64,000 nt of DNA from Agrococcus jenensis (GCF_003752465.1 NZ_RKHJ01000001.1:1426001-1490000); one strand, 5' to 3'. Counted from the stretch's first letter, positions 1-7,848 are shown. The notes: generated from the sequence alone by a model not told the origin. Numbers and translations: made by a program.

Positions 1-222
1 GCGCTCGGCTTCTCGCACCCCGTCAACGTCGAGCCGCCCGCCGGCATCACGTTCGCGGTCGAGGGCAACAACAAGCTCACCGTCAGCGGCATCTCGAAGC
101 AGGCCGTCGGCGAGGTGGCTGCGAACATCCGCAAGCTGCGCAAGCCCGAGCCCTACAAGGGCAAGGGCGTCCGCTACGCGGGCGAGCAGATCCGCCGCAA
201 GGCTGGAAAGGCTGGTAAGTGA
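1..222 (+). CDS. rplF: 50S ribosomal protein L6, C-terminal part
   Basis: This is the last 73 residues of ribosomal protein L6; the gene begins before the window. The visible part includes [34 protein letters not shown], broken here as [20 protein letters not shown] followed by [14 protein letters not shown], which is the conserved end of the second L6 domain. L6 sits at the base of the GTPase-associated region of the large subunit. The stop codon shares one base with the rplR ATG (TGATG), as expected inside the spc operon. Confidence 0.96.
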   Translation, partial: ALGFSHPVNVEPPAGITFAVEGNNKLTVSGISKQAVGEVAANIRKLRKPEPYKGKGVRYAGEQIRRKAGKAGK

Positions 223-593
223 TGGGCATCGGTACCCGAGGCAAGAGCAAGTCGGCTGCCCGCGGTCGTCGCCACGCACGTCTCCGCAAGAAGATCGTCG
301 GCACCGGCTCGATGCCGCGCCTCGTCGTCACCCGCTCGGCACGCCACGTGTTCGTGCAGGTCGTCGACGACTCGCAGGGCATCACCGTCGCGTCCGCGTC
401 GACCATGGAGGCTGACCTCCGCGCGTTCGACGGCGACAAGACGGCGAAGGCCAAGCGCGTCGGCGAGCTCGTCGGCGAGCGCGCCAAGGCGGCAGGCGTC
501 GAGTCTGTCGTGTTCGACCGAGGTGGCAACCGCTACGCCGGTCGCGTCGCGGCCATCGCCGATGGCGCACGAGAGGCAGGGCTGGGACTGTGA
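222..593 (+). CDS. rplR: 50S ribosomal protein L18
   Basis: L18 binds 5S rRNA in the central protuberance of the large subunit. The 123-residue product has the basic N terminus ([19 protein letters not shown]) and the [18 protein letters not shown] strand region typical of the family, and it ends in REAGLGL. The ATG at 222 was chosen because it overlaps the rplF stop as TGATG; a GTG one codon upstream is also open but lies inside that overlap. The gene ends in a GTGA overlap with rpsE, so translation is probably coupled. Confidence 0.97.
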   Translation: MGIGTRGKSKSAARGRRHARLRKKIVGTGSMPRLVVTRSARHVFVQVVDDSQGITVASASTMEADLRAFDGDKTAKAKRVGELVGERAKAAGVESVVFDRGGNRYAGRVAAIADGAREAGLGL

Positions 594-1309
594 GCGAAGA
601 GAACAAGGACACGCAGGTGACGGACACCACGCAGGCTGCGACGGCCCCGGCCGCCGATGCCGCGACGTCGTCGGACCACCGCGACGAGCCCCGCGAGCAG
701 CGGCGCGGCAGCCGCGATCGCGGCACGCGCAACGAGCGCGGCCGTCGCGACGACCGCACGGAGAACCAGTTCCTCGAGCGCGTCGTGACGATCAACCGCG
801 TCTCGAAGGTCGTCAAGGGCGGCCGCCGCTTCAGCTTCACGGCGCTCGTCGTCGTGGGTGACGGCGACGGCATGGTCGGCGTCGGCTACGGCAAGGCGCG
901 CGAGGTCCCCACGGCCATCTCGAAGGGCGTCGAGGAGGCGAAGAAGAACTTCTTCCGCGTCCCCCGCATCGCCAACACGATCCCGCACCCGGTGCAGGGC
1001 GAGGCCGCTGCCGGCGTCGTGCTGCTCCGTCCCGCTGCCGCCGGTACCGGCGTCATCGCGGGCGGCCCCGTGCGCGCCGTGCTCGAGTGCGCCGGCATCC
1101 ACGACGTGCTGAGCAAGTCGCTGGGCTCGTCGAACTCCATCAACATCGTCCACGCGACGGTGGCTGCGCTGCGCGCCCTCGAGGAGCCCCGTGCGGTCGC
1201 TGCTCGTCGTGGCCTCGACGTGGACCGCGTCGTCCCGGCTCGCCTGCTGCGCGCCGAGGCGGAGCACACCAAGCACGAGGCCGAGATCGCGAAGGCGGCA
1301 TCCAAGTGA
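590..1309 (+). CDS. rpsE: 30S ribosomal protein S5
   Basis: S5 is a small-subunit protein needed for decoding accuracy and mRNA unwinding at the entry site. The 239-residue product starts at a GTG that overlaps the rplR stop by 4 bases. Residues 1-58 form a tail that runs from acidic Ala/Thr-rich to Arg-rich ([18 protein letters not shown]), as in other actinobacteria. The double-stranded RNA-binding fold follows from about residue 64 ([19 protein letters not shown]), then the S5 C-terminal domain with [15 protein letters not shown]. It is followed by rpmD with another GTGA overlap. Confidence 0.97.
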   Translation: MSEENKDTQVTDTTQAATAPAADAATSSDHRDEPREQRRGSRDRGTRNERGRRDDRTENQFLERVVTINRVSKVVKGGRRFSFTALVVVGDGDGMVGVGYGKAREVPTAISKGVEEAKKNFFRVPRIANTIPHPVQGEAAAGVVLLRPAAAGTGVIAGGPVRAVLECAGIHDVLSKSLGSSNSINIVHATVAALRALEEPRAVAARRGLDVDRVVPARLLRAEAEHTKHEAEIAKAASK

Positions 1310-1494
1310 GCAAGCTGAAGATCACGCAGATCAAGTCTGTGATCAGCGAGAAGCAGTACCAGCGCGAGACGCTGCGCTCGCTGGGCCTCAAGCGCATCGG
1401 CCAGTCGGTCGAGCGCGAGGACACCCAGCAGAACCGCGGCTACGTGAACACGGTGCGGCACCTCGTCAAGGTCGAGGAGATCGAGAATGACTGA
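1306..1494 (+). CDS. rpmD: 50S ribosomal protein L30
   Basis: The product has 62 residues, starting [15 protein letters not shown] and containing [14 protein letters not shown] and [11 protein letters not shown], the standard L30 motifs. It starts at the GTG overlapping the rpsE stop. It runs 8 bases into rplO, so these two genes are tightly coupled. L30 is a small peripheral protein of the large subunit near 5S rRNA. Confidence 0.96.
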   Translation: MSKLKITQIKSVISEKQYQRETLRSLGLKRIGQSVEREDTQQNRGYVNTVRHLVKVEEIEND

Positions 1495-1951
1495 CAAGAA
1501 CGAGTCGGCCGAGCTGCCGGCGCTCAAGGTCCACCACCTCCGGCCCGCGCCGGGCGCGAAGAAGGCGCGCACGCGCGTCGGTCGCGGTGAGGCGTCGAAG
1601 GGCAAGACGGCCGGTCGAGGCACCAAGGGCACCAAGGCCCGCTACTCCGTGCGCCCCGGCTTCGAGGGCGGCCAGCTGACGAGCGTCATGCGCGCTCCGA
1701 AGCTGCGCGGCTTCAAGAACCCGTTCCGCACCGAGTACCAGGTCGTCAACGTCGGGCAGCTGCAGTCGCTGTTCCCCGCCGGCGGCGACGTGACGGTGGC
1801 CGACCTGGTCGCCAAGGGCGCCGTCCGCAAGAACGAGCTCGTCAAGGTGCTCGCCGGCGGCGAGCTGTCGGTCGCGCTGACGATCAGCGTCGACAAGGTC
1901 TCGGCTGCTGCAGAGCAGAAGATCGTGGCCGCTGGCGGCTCCGTCAAGTAA
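1487..1951 (+). CDS. rplO: 50S ribosomal protein L15
   Basis: L15 is an early-assembling protein with a long basic N-terminal extension that threads into 23S rRNA. The 154-residue product contains [21 protein letters not shown], here best seen as [19 protein letters not shown], then RPGFEGGQ and LRGFKNPF, all diagnostic. The ATG at 1487 lies inside the rpmD end. It is the last ribosomal gene before secY and is followed by a hairpin at 1961-1986. Confidence 0.97.
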   Translation: MTDKNESAELPALKVHHLRPAPGAKKARTRVGRGEASKGKTAGRGTKGTKARYSVRPGFEGGQLTSVMRAPKLRGFKNPFRTEYQVVNVGQLQSLFPAGGDVTVADLVAKGAVRKNELVKVLAGGELSVALTISVDKVSAAAEQKIVAAGGSVK

Positions 1952-1960
1952 GTAGGCTGA

Positions 1961-1986
1961 GGGGCGGTCCGTGCGCGGGCCGCCCC
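1961..1986 (+). terminator. Hairpin between rplO and secY (attenuator-like)
   Basis: Bases 1961-1970 pair with 1977-1986 over 10 bp (one G-U wobble) around a 6-base loop. No run of T follows, so it looks like a weak or regulatory hairpin rather than a full terminator. It could lower secY transcription relative to the ribosomal genes; that role is inferred. Confidence 0.45.
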
Positions 1987-2011
1987 GATTGCCATTCTCG
2001 GAAGGCTGCAC

Positions 2012-3343
2012 GTGTTCAGTGCCATCGCACGCATCTTCAAGACGCGCGACCTGCGTCGGAAGATCCTCTTCACGCTCGCCATCGTGGCGGTGTTCCGGCT
2101 GGGGTCGTTCATCCCCGCGCCGTTCGTCGACTACAGCAACGTGCAGGCGTGCATCGCCGCGAACCAGACCGCGACCGGCCTGTACCAGCTCGTCAACCTG
2201 TTCTCCGGCGGCGCGCTGCTGCAGCTGAGCATCTTCGCGCTGGGCATCATGCCGTACATCACGGCGTCGATCATCGTGCAGCTGCTCCGCGTCGTCATCC
2301 CCCACTTCGAGACCCTCTACAAGGAGGGCCAGTCGGGCCAGGCGAAGCTCACGCAGTACACGCGCTATCTCACCATCGCGCTCGGCGTGCTGCAGTCGAC
2401 CACGCTCATCACGGTCGCCCGCTCCGGTGCGCTCTTCTCGTCCACCGGCGGCCCGTCGCTGCCGCAGTGCCAGAACCTGCTGACGAACGACTCCTGGTGG
2501 TCGATCGCGCTCATGATCATCACGATGACCGCCGGCACCGGCCTCATCATGTGGCTCGGCGAGCTCGTCACCGAGCGCGGCATCGGCAACGGCATGTCGC
2601 TGCTCATCTTCACGTCGATCGCCGCGACGTTCCCCGGCGCCCTCGGCATCATCTTCGAGACGCAGGGCCCCAACACCTTCATCATGGTGCTGCTCGTCGG
2701 CGTCCTCATCATGGGCCTCGTCGTCTTCGTCGAGCAGTCGCAGCGGCGCATCCCGGTGCAGTACGCGAAGCGCATGGTGGGCCGGCGGATGTACGGCGGC
2801 CAGTCCACCTACATCCCCATCAAGGTCAACATGGCCGGCGTCGTGCCCGTCATCTTCGCCTCGTCGCTGCTCTACCTGCCGGCGCTCGTCGCGCAGTTCA
2901 ACATGCCCGCCGACGGCACCACGCCCGCCGACTGGGTGCTGTGGGTGCAGGCGAACTTCACGACCGGCGACCACCCGCTCTACATGCTGGTGTTCTTCCT
3001 GCTCATCGTCGGCTTCACCTACTTCTACGTCGCGATCACCTTCAACCCGGAGGACGTCGCCGACAACATGAAGAAGTACGGCGGCTTCATCCCGGGCATC
3101 CGCGCCGGCCGCCCGACCGCCGAGTACCTCGACTACGTGCTGACGCGCATCACGTTCCCGGGCTCGCTGTACCTGGGCCTCGTCGCGCTCATCCCGCTGA
3201 TCGCGCTCGCCACGGTGGGGGCCAACCAGAACTTCCCGTTCGGCGGCGCGTCCATCCTCATCATCGTCGGCGTCGGCCTCGAGACGGTCCGCCAGATCGA
3301 CGCGCAGCTGCAGCAGCGCCACTACGAAGGGCTGATCCGCTAG
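2012..3343 (+). CDS. secY: Preprotein translocase subunit SecY
   Basis: SecY is the pore of the Sec translocon in the plasma membrane. The 443-residue product begins FSAIARIFKTRDLRRKILFT and shows the plug-region start FRLGSFIPAP, the conserved GIMPYITASIIVQL segment and GIGNGMSLLIF. The pattern of about ten membrane helices and the cytosolic loop RRIPVQYAKRMVGRR, which contacts the ribosome and SecA, are all present. The GTG at 2012 gives the standard N terminus. It is followed without a gap by adk. Confidence 0.97.
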   Translation: MFSAIARIFKTRDLRRKILFTLAIVAVFRLGSFIPAPFVDYSNVQACIAANQTATGLYQLVNLFSGGALLQLSIFALGIMPYITASIIVQLLRVVIPHFETLYKEGQSGQAKLTQYTRYLTIALGVLQSTTLITVARSGALFSSTGGPSLPQCQNLLTNDSWWSIALMIITMTAGTGLIMWLGELVTERGIGNGMSLLIFTSIAATFPGALGIIFETQGPNTFIMVLLVGVLIMGLVVFVEQSQRRIPVQYAKRMVGRRMYGGQSTYIPIKVNMAGVVPVIFASSLLYLPALVAQFNMPADGTTPADWVLWVQANFTTGDHPLYMLVFFLLIVGFTYFYVAITFNPEDVADNMKKYGGFIPGIRAGRPTAEYLDYVLTRITFPGSLYLGLVALIPLIALATVGANQNFPFGGASILIIVGVGLETVRQIDAQLQQRHYEGLIR

Positions 3344-3925
3344 ATGCCGAACCTCCTCATCGTCGGCCCGCCCGGTGCGGGCAAGGGCACGCAGGCAGCA
3401 CGCATCGCCGAGGCGCTCCGGGTGCCGGCGGTCTCGACCGGCGACATCTTCCGGCAGAACATCAAGGAGCAGACCGAGCTCGGCCAGCGGGTCACGGCCA
3501 TCCTCGACGCGGGGGAGTACGTGCCGGACGAGCTCACGAACGAGCTCATCGACGACCGCCTCGCGCAGCCGGACGCCGAGCAGGGCTACCTGCTCGACGG
3601 CTACCCGCGCACCGCAGGGCAGGTCGAGTTCCTCGACGGGGTCAACCTCCACCGCGGCGAGCAGCTCGACGCCGTCGTGCGCCTGGTCGCCGACACCGAC
3701 GAGGTCGTGCGCCGGCTGCTGGCCCGTGCCGAGCTGCAGGGCCGCAGCGACGACTCCGAGGAGGTCATCCGCCACCGCCTCGACGTGTACGAGCGCGAGA
3801 CGGCGCCGCTCGTGGCGATCTTCGAGGAGCGCGGCCTCGTCGTCGAGGTCGACGGGATCGGACCCGTCGACGAGGTGACCGAGCGCGTGCTCGCCGGGCT
3901 CGCCGAGCGCGGCATCACGGCGTGA
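3344..3925 (+). CDS. adk: Adenylate kinase
   Basis: It interconverts ATP plus AMP and two ADP. The 193-residue product has the P-loop [10 protein letters not shown] at residues 8-17, the AMP-site motif [15 protein letters not shown], and the lid-side [17 protein letters not shown]. The lid is the short form without zinc cysteines, usual in actinobacteria. The ATG directly follows the secY stop (TAGATG). Its own stop shares one base with the map start, so secY-adk-map looks like one translational unit. Confidence 0.96.
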   Translation: MPNLLIVGPPGAGKGTQAARIAEALRVPAVSTGDIFRQNIKEQTELGQRVTAILDAGEYVPDELTNELIDDRLAQPDAEQGYLLDGYPRTAGQVEFLDGVNLHRGEQLDAVVRLVADTDEVVRRLLARAELQGRSDDSEEVIRHRLDVYERETAPLVAIFEERGLVVEVDGIGPVDEVTERVLAGLAERGITA

Positions 3926-4755
3926 TGCGCGGACGCGGCCCCTACAAGTCGCGCCGCGAGCTCGCCGCGATGCGCGAGCCGGGCAGGATCACCGCGCTCG
4001 CCCTCCAGGCGGTCGAGTCGGCCATCCGGGCGGGCGTCACGACGCTCGAGCTCGACGGGATCGCCGAGCGCGTCATCCGCGAGCACGGCGCCGTGCCGAA
4101 CTTCCAGCTCGAGCCGGGCTACGAGCACACCCTGTGCGTCAACGTCAACGACGTCGTGGTGCACGGCATCCCCGGTGACCGCGTGCTCGAGCCGGGCGAC
4201 CTCGTCACCGTCGACTGCGGTGCGACGATCGGCGGGTTCCACGGCGACGCCGCGATCAGCGTCGTGGTCCCCGGCGGCGATCCCGAGCGCACCGCGGCGC
4301 GCGAGCGCCTCAGCGAGGTCACGCGCGGCGCCCTCTGGGCGGGGATCGCAGCGCTCGCGGGCGCGCGGCAGCTCGGCGAGGTCGGCGCCGCGGTCGAGGA
4401 CCACATCGACGCCAACAGCGACTTCCGCATCGACGAGGACTACATCGGCCACGGCATCGGCACCCGCATGCACGAGGACCCGCCGGTGTTCAACTACCGC
4501 ACCCGGGTCGTCGGGCCCGCGGTGAAGCCCGGCCTGTGCGTCGCGATCGAGCCGATCATCCACGACGGCGGCGCGGAGACGACCGTCGACGGCGACGGCT
4601 GGACCGTGCGCAGCGCCGACGGGTCCGACGCGTGCCAGTGGGAGCACTCGGTCGCCGTGCACACCGGCGGCATCTGGGTGCTCACGGCGCTCGACGGCGG
4701 CGCCGCGGAGCTCGCGCCGCTCGGGGTCGTGCCGATGCCGATCCCCGAGCGCTGA
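3925..4755 (+). CDS. map: Type I methionine aminopeptidase
   Basis: It removes the initiator methionine from new proteins. The 276-residue enzyme has the five metal ligands in their usual contexts: the Asp of VTVDCGA, the Asp of GFHGDAA, the His of GHGIGTRMHEDP, the Glu of AIEPIIH and the Glu of CQWEHSVAVH. The start is set by the TGATG overlap with adk. Its last 74 bases are overlapped on the other strand by the ImmA-like gene. In most relatives map is followed closely by infA; here infA lies about 11 kb away. Confidence 0.96.
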   Translation: MRGRGPYKSRRELAAMREPGRITALALQAVESAIRAGVTTLELDGIAERVIREHGAVPNFQLEPGYEHTLCVNVNDVVVHGIPGDRVLEPGDLVTVDCGATIGGFHGDAAISVVVPGGDPERTAARERLSEVTRGALWAGIAALAGARQLGEVGAAVEDHIDANSDFRIDEDYIGHGIGTRMHEDPPVFNYRTRVVGPAVKPGLCVAIEPIIHDGGAETTVDGDGWTVRSADGSDACQWEHSVAVHTGGIWVLTALDGGAAELAPLGVVPMPIPER

Positions 4756-5173
4756 CGCACGCCCCGGCGCTGCCGGGGAGCGCCCGGTAGTCGCGCACGA
4801 CGTCGACCGTGACGCCGAGCTCGTCGGCGAGCTCGTGGTCGTCGTGCGCCCAGGCGGATGCGGCGCGCAGCGCCGCGGGGTCGATGAGGACGCGGGCGGC
4901 GAAGCGCTCGGCGGCGCGCTCGTCGGCCGCCGAGCCGCCGGCGTGGCCGTGCAGCGCGTGACCCAGCTCGTGCGCCAGCACGCAGCGCTGCTCGACCGGC
5001 GTGAGGCCGCGGGCCAGCAGGATGCGGCGACCGGCGTCGTCATAGGCGCCGAGCCAGTCCGGCGGCAGGCGCGCGACTCGCATCTCGACCCCCGCCTCGC
5101 GGCACAGGGCGACGAGCTCAGTCAGCGTGGGGCTCGTCCCTGCGAGCGCTGCCGCGCCTCGCCGCAAGTCCAT
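4682..5173 (-). CDS. ImmA/IrrE-family metallo-endopeptidase
   Basis: The 163-residue product carries the zinc-protease motif HELGH at residues 68-72 (context VLAHELGHALHGH), followed by DERAAERFAARVLI, where E85 or E89 would supply the third metal ligand. This is the COG2856 family: ImmA of ICEBs1 cleaves the Xre-type repressor encoded beside it. The start lies 56 bases inside the end of the Xre gene, so the two form an operon. The Arg/Ala-rich last 30 residues are antisense to map and look like read-through after loss of an older stop. The substrate is inferred to be the neighbouring repressor. Confidence 0.85.
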   Translation of the reverse strand: MDLRRGAAALAGTSPTLTELVALCREAGVEMRVARLPPDWLGAYDDAGRRILLARGLTPVEQRCVLAHELGHALHGHAGGSAADERAAERFAARVLIDPAALRAASAWAHDDHELADELGVTVDVVRDYRALPGSAGACVSARGSASARPRAARAPRRRRRAP

Positions 5174-5588
5174 GCAGGTGCTCCTCGGTGCCGTCGGCGT
5201 CTGCGATCGCGGTCACCGTAGCCTCGCCCGCTGACACGCCTGCGCGGACGTGGGCCGCGAGGGTCGCGATCGCGGCGTCCGCGGCCAGGTGCCGGCGGTC
5301 CGGCGGCACGTTCGACAGCAGCTCGGCCATCACCGCCGTCCAGAGCTCGACGTCGGGGTCCTGCGGCTGCGCGTCGGTGGCGAGGCCCAGGGCGGCGAAG
5401 AGGCGACGCAGCACGTCCTCCTGCGGCGCGCCGGACCCGCGCTCGATGTTGCTGACGGTCGTGCGGTCGACGTCCGCGAGCGCGGCGAGCGCTTTCTGGC
5501 TGAGACCCTGCCGCACGCGGGCAGGACGGACGAGCTCGCCGTAGCGCTGGCGCTCGCTCGCGCTCGCTCCTCGGAGGTGGATGGACAT
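5118..5588 (-). CDS. Xre-family helix-turn-helix regulator
   Basis: The product has 156 residues. Residues about 16-70 are an HTH_3 domain: VRQGLSQKALAALADVDRTT gives the two DNA-contact helices, then VSNIERGSG and LRRLFAALGL. The C-terminal half is helical and Ala-rich with no recognised domain. The ATG at 5588 gives a normal Xre N terminus; the frame is open further upstream but without a plausible start. The gene overlaps the ImmA-like protease by 56 bases, as in phage and ICE repressor/antirepressor pairs. It faces the small Xre gene and the bacteriocin block, so it is a candidate repressor of that block. Confidence 0.85.
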   Translation of the reverse strand: MSIHLRGASASERQRYGELVRPARVRQGLSQKALAALADVDRTTVSNIERGSGAPQEDVLRRLFAALGLATDAQPQDPDVELWTAVMAELLSNVPPDRRHLAADAAIATLAAHVRAGVSAGEATVTAIADADGTEEHLHGLAARRGSARRDEPHAD

Positions 5589-5703
5589 GGGACCTCGTCT
5601 CGTCGACCCCAGCGTATCCGCCGCCGCCGCGGCACAAGCGAGGCGCTTCTCGACCGATCTCGGCGGAATCCGTCCGTTCCACCACGCCGCCTCCGAAAAG
5701 CAC

Positions 5704-5734
5704 TTGCGCGTCGGTCGAAAACCTGGCATGGTTT
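5704..5734 (+). promoter_or_regulatory. Putative promoter with operator-like palindrome
   Basis: TTGCGC (5704-5709) and CATGGT (5727-5732) are 17 bp apart and could be -35 and -10 boxes. The -10 lies 7 bases before the ATG at 5740, implying a leaderless mRNA. AAACC (5719-5723) and GGTTT (5730-5734) form a 5-bp inverted repeat that spans the -10, a likely Xre operator position. The boxes are weak matches. Confidence 0.4.
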
Positions 5735-5739
5735 GCCGC

Positions 5740-5943
5740 ATGACGGTCGAATCGCACATCGGAGCGACGCTCGCGGCGCTGCGGACGCGCGCGGACCTCA
5801 GCCAGGCGGAGCTCGCGCTGCTCGCGGGCGCGCCGCTCGCGACCGTCGTGGGCGTCGAGAGCGGCGCGATGGAGCCGCCGGCGGGACTGGTCGCCCGGCT
5901 GACCGCCGCGATCGCGATCGGGCTCCGCGGGAGCACGGGCTGA
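5740..5943 (+). CDS. Small Xre-family HTH protein
   Basis: The 67-residue product is little more than a single helix-turn-helix: MTVESHIGATLAALRTRADL is followed by SQAELALLAGAPLATVVGVE. The start at 5740 was chosen because it gives the standard HTH_3 start and fits the leaderless promoter just upstream. It lies between the divergent Xre/ImmA pair and the bacteriocin precursor and is on the same strand as the precursor, 77 bases upstream. By position it may be the local activator or a Cro-like partner of the repressor; that is inference. Confidence 0.7.
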   Translation: MTVESHIGATLAALRTRADLSQAELALLAGAPLATVVGVESGAMEPPAGLVARLTAAIAIGLRGSTG

Positions 5944-6020
5944 TGCGCGCCGCGACCGCCACCGACTCGTGCCGACCGGCACGGGCACCCGGCAAGCGGG
6001 TGCGACGAAGGAGGAAGCAC

Positions 6021-6299
6021 ATGCACATGGAGACGCGCAGGGCCAAGGCCGCGGTGTGGGCCGCGTCGGCGGGCGTCGGGGCGGTCGGGCTGGCGATGGC
6101 GGGCCTGTCGCTCGCCTGGCTCGTCGGCAGCTTCGGGCTGTCCGCGGCGGCGGCGACGCAGATCGTGACCGCGGTCGAGATCGGCGGGGCCGCGCTCGCG
6201 GTCGTGTCGATCATCCTCGGCGGCGGCATCGCCGGCGCCGTCATCTCGACCATCGTCTGGTACCTCAAGCGCAAGCTGCGCAGGCTGGCGATGGCCTGA
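6021..6299 (+). CDS. Putative circular bacteriocin precursor (uberolysin/carnocyclin type)
   Basis: A 92-residue hydrophobic, cationic peptide precursor. Residues 1-33 would be the leader. Residues 34-92 would be a 59-residue core starting LVGSFGLSAAAATQIVTAVE, then AVVSIILGGGIAGAVIST, and ending in the basic helix YLKRKLRRLAMA. This layout (Leu start, FGL/YGI turn, AxxIV helix, one Gly pair, SIILGG, a run of Lys/Arg near the end, small or hydrophobic last residue) closely follows carnocyclin A and uberolysin, whose N and C termini are joined. Core charge is about +4. A strong AAGGAGG ribosome site lies 9 bases before the ATG, as expected for an abundant peptide. The next gene begins 1 base later and is SpoIIM/DUF95-like, the usual partner. 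The cleavage site is a prediction. A holin-like membrane peptide is the main alternative. Confidence 0.8.
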   Translation: MHMETRRAKAAVWAASAGVGAVGLAMAGLSLAWLVGSFGLSAAAATQIVTAVEIGGAALAVVSIILGGGIAGAVISTIVWYLKRKLRRLAMA

Positions 6300-6300
6300 G

Positions 6301-6882
6301 ATGCCCGCCGGCACCCTCGCGACGCCCCGGTCGGCGGGGGTGTCGGTCGTCGTCGCCGCGCTCGCGCTCGGCGCGGTCGTCGCCGCGGCCGCCGCACCCG
6401 CCGGCGCGCTCGCGGCGCGCAACGCCGCGGCGCTGGCCGCCGGCGACCTGGACGTCGCGGTGCTCGCCGGCGACCGGGACGCCGCCGCGATCGCCGTGCG
6501 GAACCTGGGTGCGATCGCGCTCCTCGCGGCCGGGGCGCCGACGCTCGGCACGCTCACCGTCGTCGCGGGCGTCGTGCTCGGCACGGGTCTCGGCCTGTCG
6601 GGCGCCGCGGTGCTCGCGGCGCTCGGCCCCGCCGAGGCGCTCACGCGCGTCGGCCCGTACATCGCGTTCGAGCTCGCCGCGGTCGTGCTGGCCGGCGGCG
6701 CGGGCGTGCTGCCCACCGTCCATGCGGTCATCGTGACCGCTGCGCGACGCAGCGAGGTGCGGTTCCTCGCTGCCTACGGTCGCGCGCTGCCGACGAGCCT
6801 CGCGCTGACCCTCGTCGCCGCGGCGCTCGTCGTGATCGGCGCCTGCATCGAGGCCGTCGTCATCGCGGGGCACGCCCGCTGA
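6301..6882 (+). CDS. SpoIIM/DUF95-family membrane protein
   Basis: The 193-residue protein has about four membrane segments (near residues 13-36, 68-100, 118-140 and 165-190). Family signatures are RNLGAIALLAAGAPTLG, the Gly-rich VVLGTGLGLS, and FELAAVVLAGGAG at residues 123-135, where the Glu in a membrane helix is conserved in SpoIIM/DUF95 proteins, then IEA near the end. DUF95 proteins are the most constant partners of circular bacteriocins (for example As-48C and CclB) and are required for maturation, secretion or immunity. It begins 1 base after the precursor stop, so the two are co-translated. Confidence 0.8.
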   Translation: MPAGTLATPRSAGVSVVVAALALGAVVAAAAAPAGALAARNAAALAAGDLDVAVLAGDRDAAAIAVRNLGAIALLAAGAPTLGTLTVVAGVVLGTGLGLSGAAVLAALGPAEALTRVGPYIAFELAAVVLAGGAGVLPTVHAVIVTAARRSEVRFLAAYGRALPTSLALTLVAAALVVIGACIEAVVIAGHAR

Positions 6883-6901
6883 TGGGATCGAGAGGAGCAC
6901 C

Positions 6902-7453
6902 ATGATCCACGCATCCGGCATGACCGGCGTGCGAGCCCGCGGCGAGGCGAGCACCTCACCCGGGGTGTGGGCGGTCGTCATCGCCGCTGCCACGGCCCTC
7001 CTGTGCCTGCGGATGCCGGCGTTCCTCGCCGTCGCCGAGGCCGCGGTGGCCGAGCAGGCCGAGGCGCTCGGCGACCCGCAGCTCGCGGGCACGGCGACCG
7101 CCGTCGGTGCGGGCGCGGCGGTCGTGATCCACCTGCTCCTGCTCGGGCTCGGCGCGCTGCTCGCCGCGCTGCTCGAGCGTGCGCTCGGCCCGCGTGCCCT
7201 CTGTGCGCGCCGCGGCCGACCGCGGCTCGGGGTCGGGGGCGCCGCCTTCGCCGCGATCGTCCTGGGGCTGCAGGTCGCCGCGCTCGTCGAGGGCGTCGCC
7301 GCGGTCGAGCGCTCGTGGCCCGTGTGGCTCGGCGCTGCGGCGGTCGCGGCGATCGTGCCCGCGGCGTTCCCCGAGGGGCGCTCGTCGCTCGGCTCCTACG
7401 CCAGGTCGCTCGCGGCGAGCGGTGCGACGGCGGTGCTGCTGTGCCTCGGATGA
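6902..7453 (+). CDS. Multi-pass membrane protein of the bacteriocin cluster
   Basis: The 183-residue product has about five hydrophobic segments (roughly residues 20-44, 64-92, 110-132, 138-156 and 168-183) with an Arg-rich cytosolic loop ALCARRGRPRLG. I recognise no family with confidence; the five-helix layout resembles Yip1-fold proteins. GAGAGGAG stands 5 bases before the ATG at 6902. It ends in an ATGA overlap with the next gene. Position suggests a role in maturation, export or immunity. Confidence 0.65.
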   Translation: MIHASGMTGVRARGEASTSPGVWAVVIAAATALLCLRMPAFLAVAEAAVAEQAEALGDPQLAGTATAVGAGAAVVIHLLLLGLGALLAALLERALGPRALCARRGRPRLGVGGAAFAAIVLGLQVAALVEGVAAVERSWPVWLGAAAVAAIVPAAFPEGRSSLGSYARSLAASGATAVLLCLG

Positions 7454-7848
7454 CGCGCTCGTTCCGCCTGCCGCTGCTCGCGGTCCGGGTGCCGCTCAGC
7501 GCGGTCGGCGTGCGGACGCTCGCGGCGGTGTCGCTGCTCGCCTCGGCAGGGCTCGTGGCGCTGCTCGCTGCCGCCGAGCTGCCCACCGGTCGCGAGCACC
7601 TCGCGTCGCCGCTCGCGCTCGCGCTCTCGGCGCTCGCGATCGTCGCGACCGTGCCGGCACTGCTCGACGGCCGGCTGCGCTTCCCGCTCGCGGGCATCGC
7701 CTCGCTGTGCCTCGGCCTCGTCGCCGCCGTCACGATCGGGCTGGGCGCATCCGCGCTCGCGATCGCCGTGGGGTGGGCCGTCGTCGTCGCGGGCGCGGCC
7801 ACCGGTGCGTACCACCTGCTGGGCGCCGAGCCCCGGGACCGCGGATGA
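7450..7848 (+). CDS. Small four-helix membrane protein, immunity candidate
   Basis: The 132-residue product has four predicted membrane helices: TLAAVSLLASAGLVALLAAA, LALALSALAIVATVPALL, AGIASLCLGLVAAVTIGLG and AIAVGWAVVVAGAATGAY. No catalytic motif is visible. The ATG overlaps the previous stop (ATGA), and the stop overlaps the next start the same way. Immunity proteins of circular bacteriocins are usually small, basic membrane proteins; this one is small but not strongly basic, so the immunity role is only a guess. Confidence 0.6.
   Translation: MTRSFRLPLLAVRVPLSAVGVRTLAAVSLLASAGLVALLAAAELPTGREHLASPLALALSALAIVATVPALLDGRLRFPLAGIASLCLGLVAAVTIGLGASALAIAVGWAVVVAGAATGAYHLLGAEPRDRG

Noticed and set aside
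1466..3775. A 769-codon minus-strand frame over rplO, secY and adk
   Set aside because: It is the antisense of conserved genes, with a biased Arg/Asp/Glu/Val composition and no family signature.
4682..5943. Prophage or ICE remnant
   Set aside because: Only the Xre/ImmA pair is phage-like. No integrase, excisionase, structural or conjugation gene and no att-like repeats were seen.
6021..6299. Lanthipeptide, sactipeptide or lasso peptide precursor
   Set aside because: The core has no cysteine and few Ser/Thr, and there is no LanM, radical SAM, B1/B2 or asparagine-synthase-like gene nearby.
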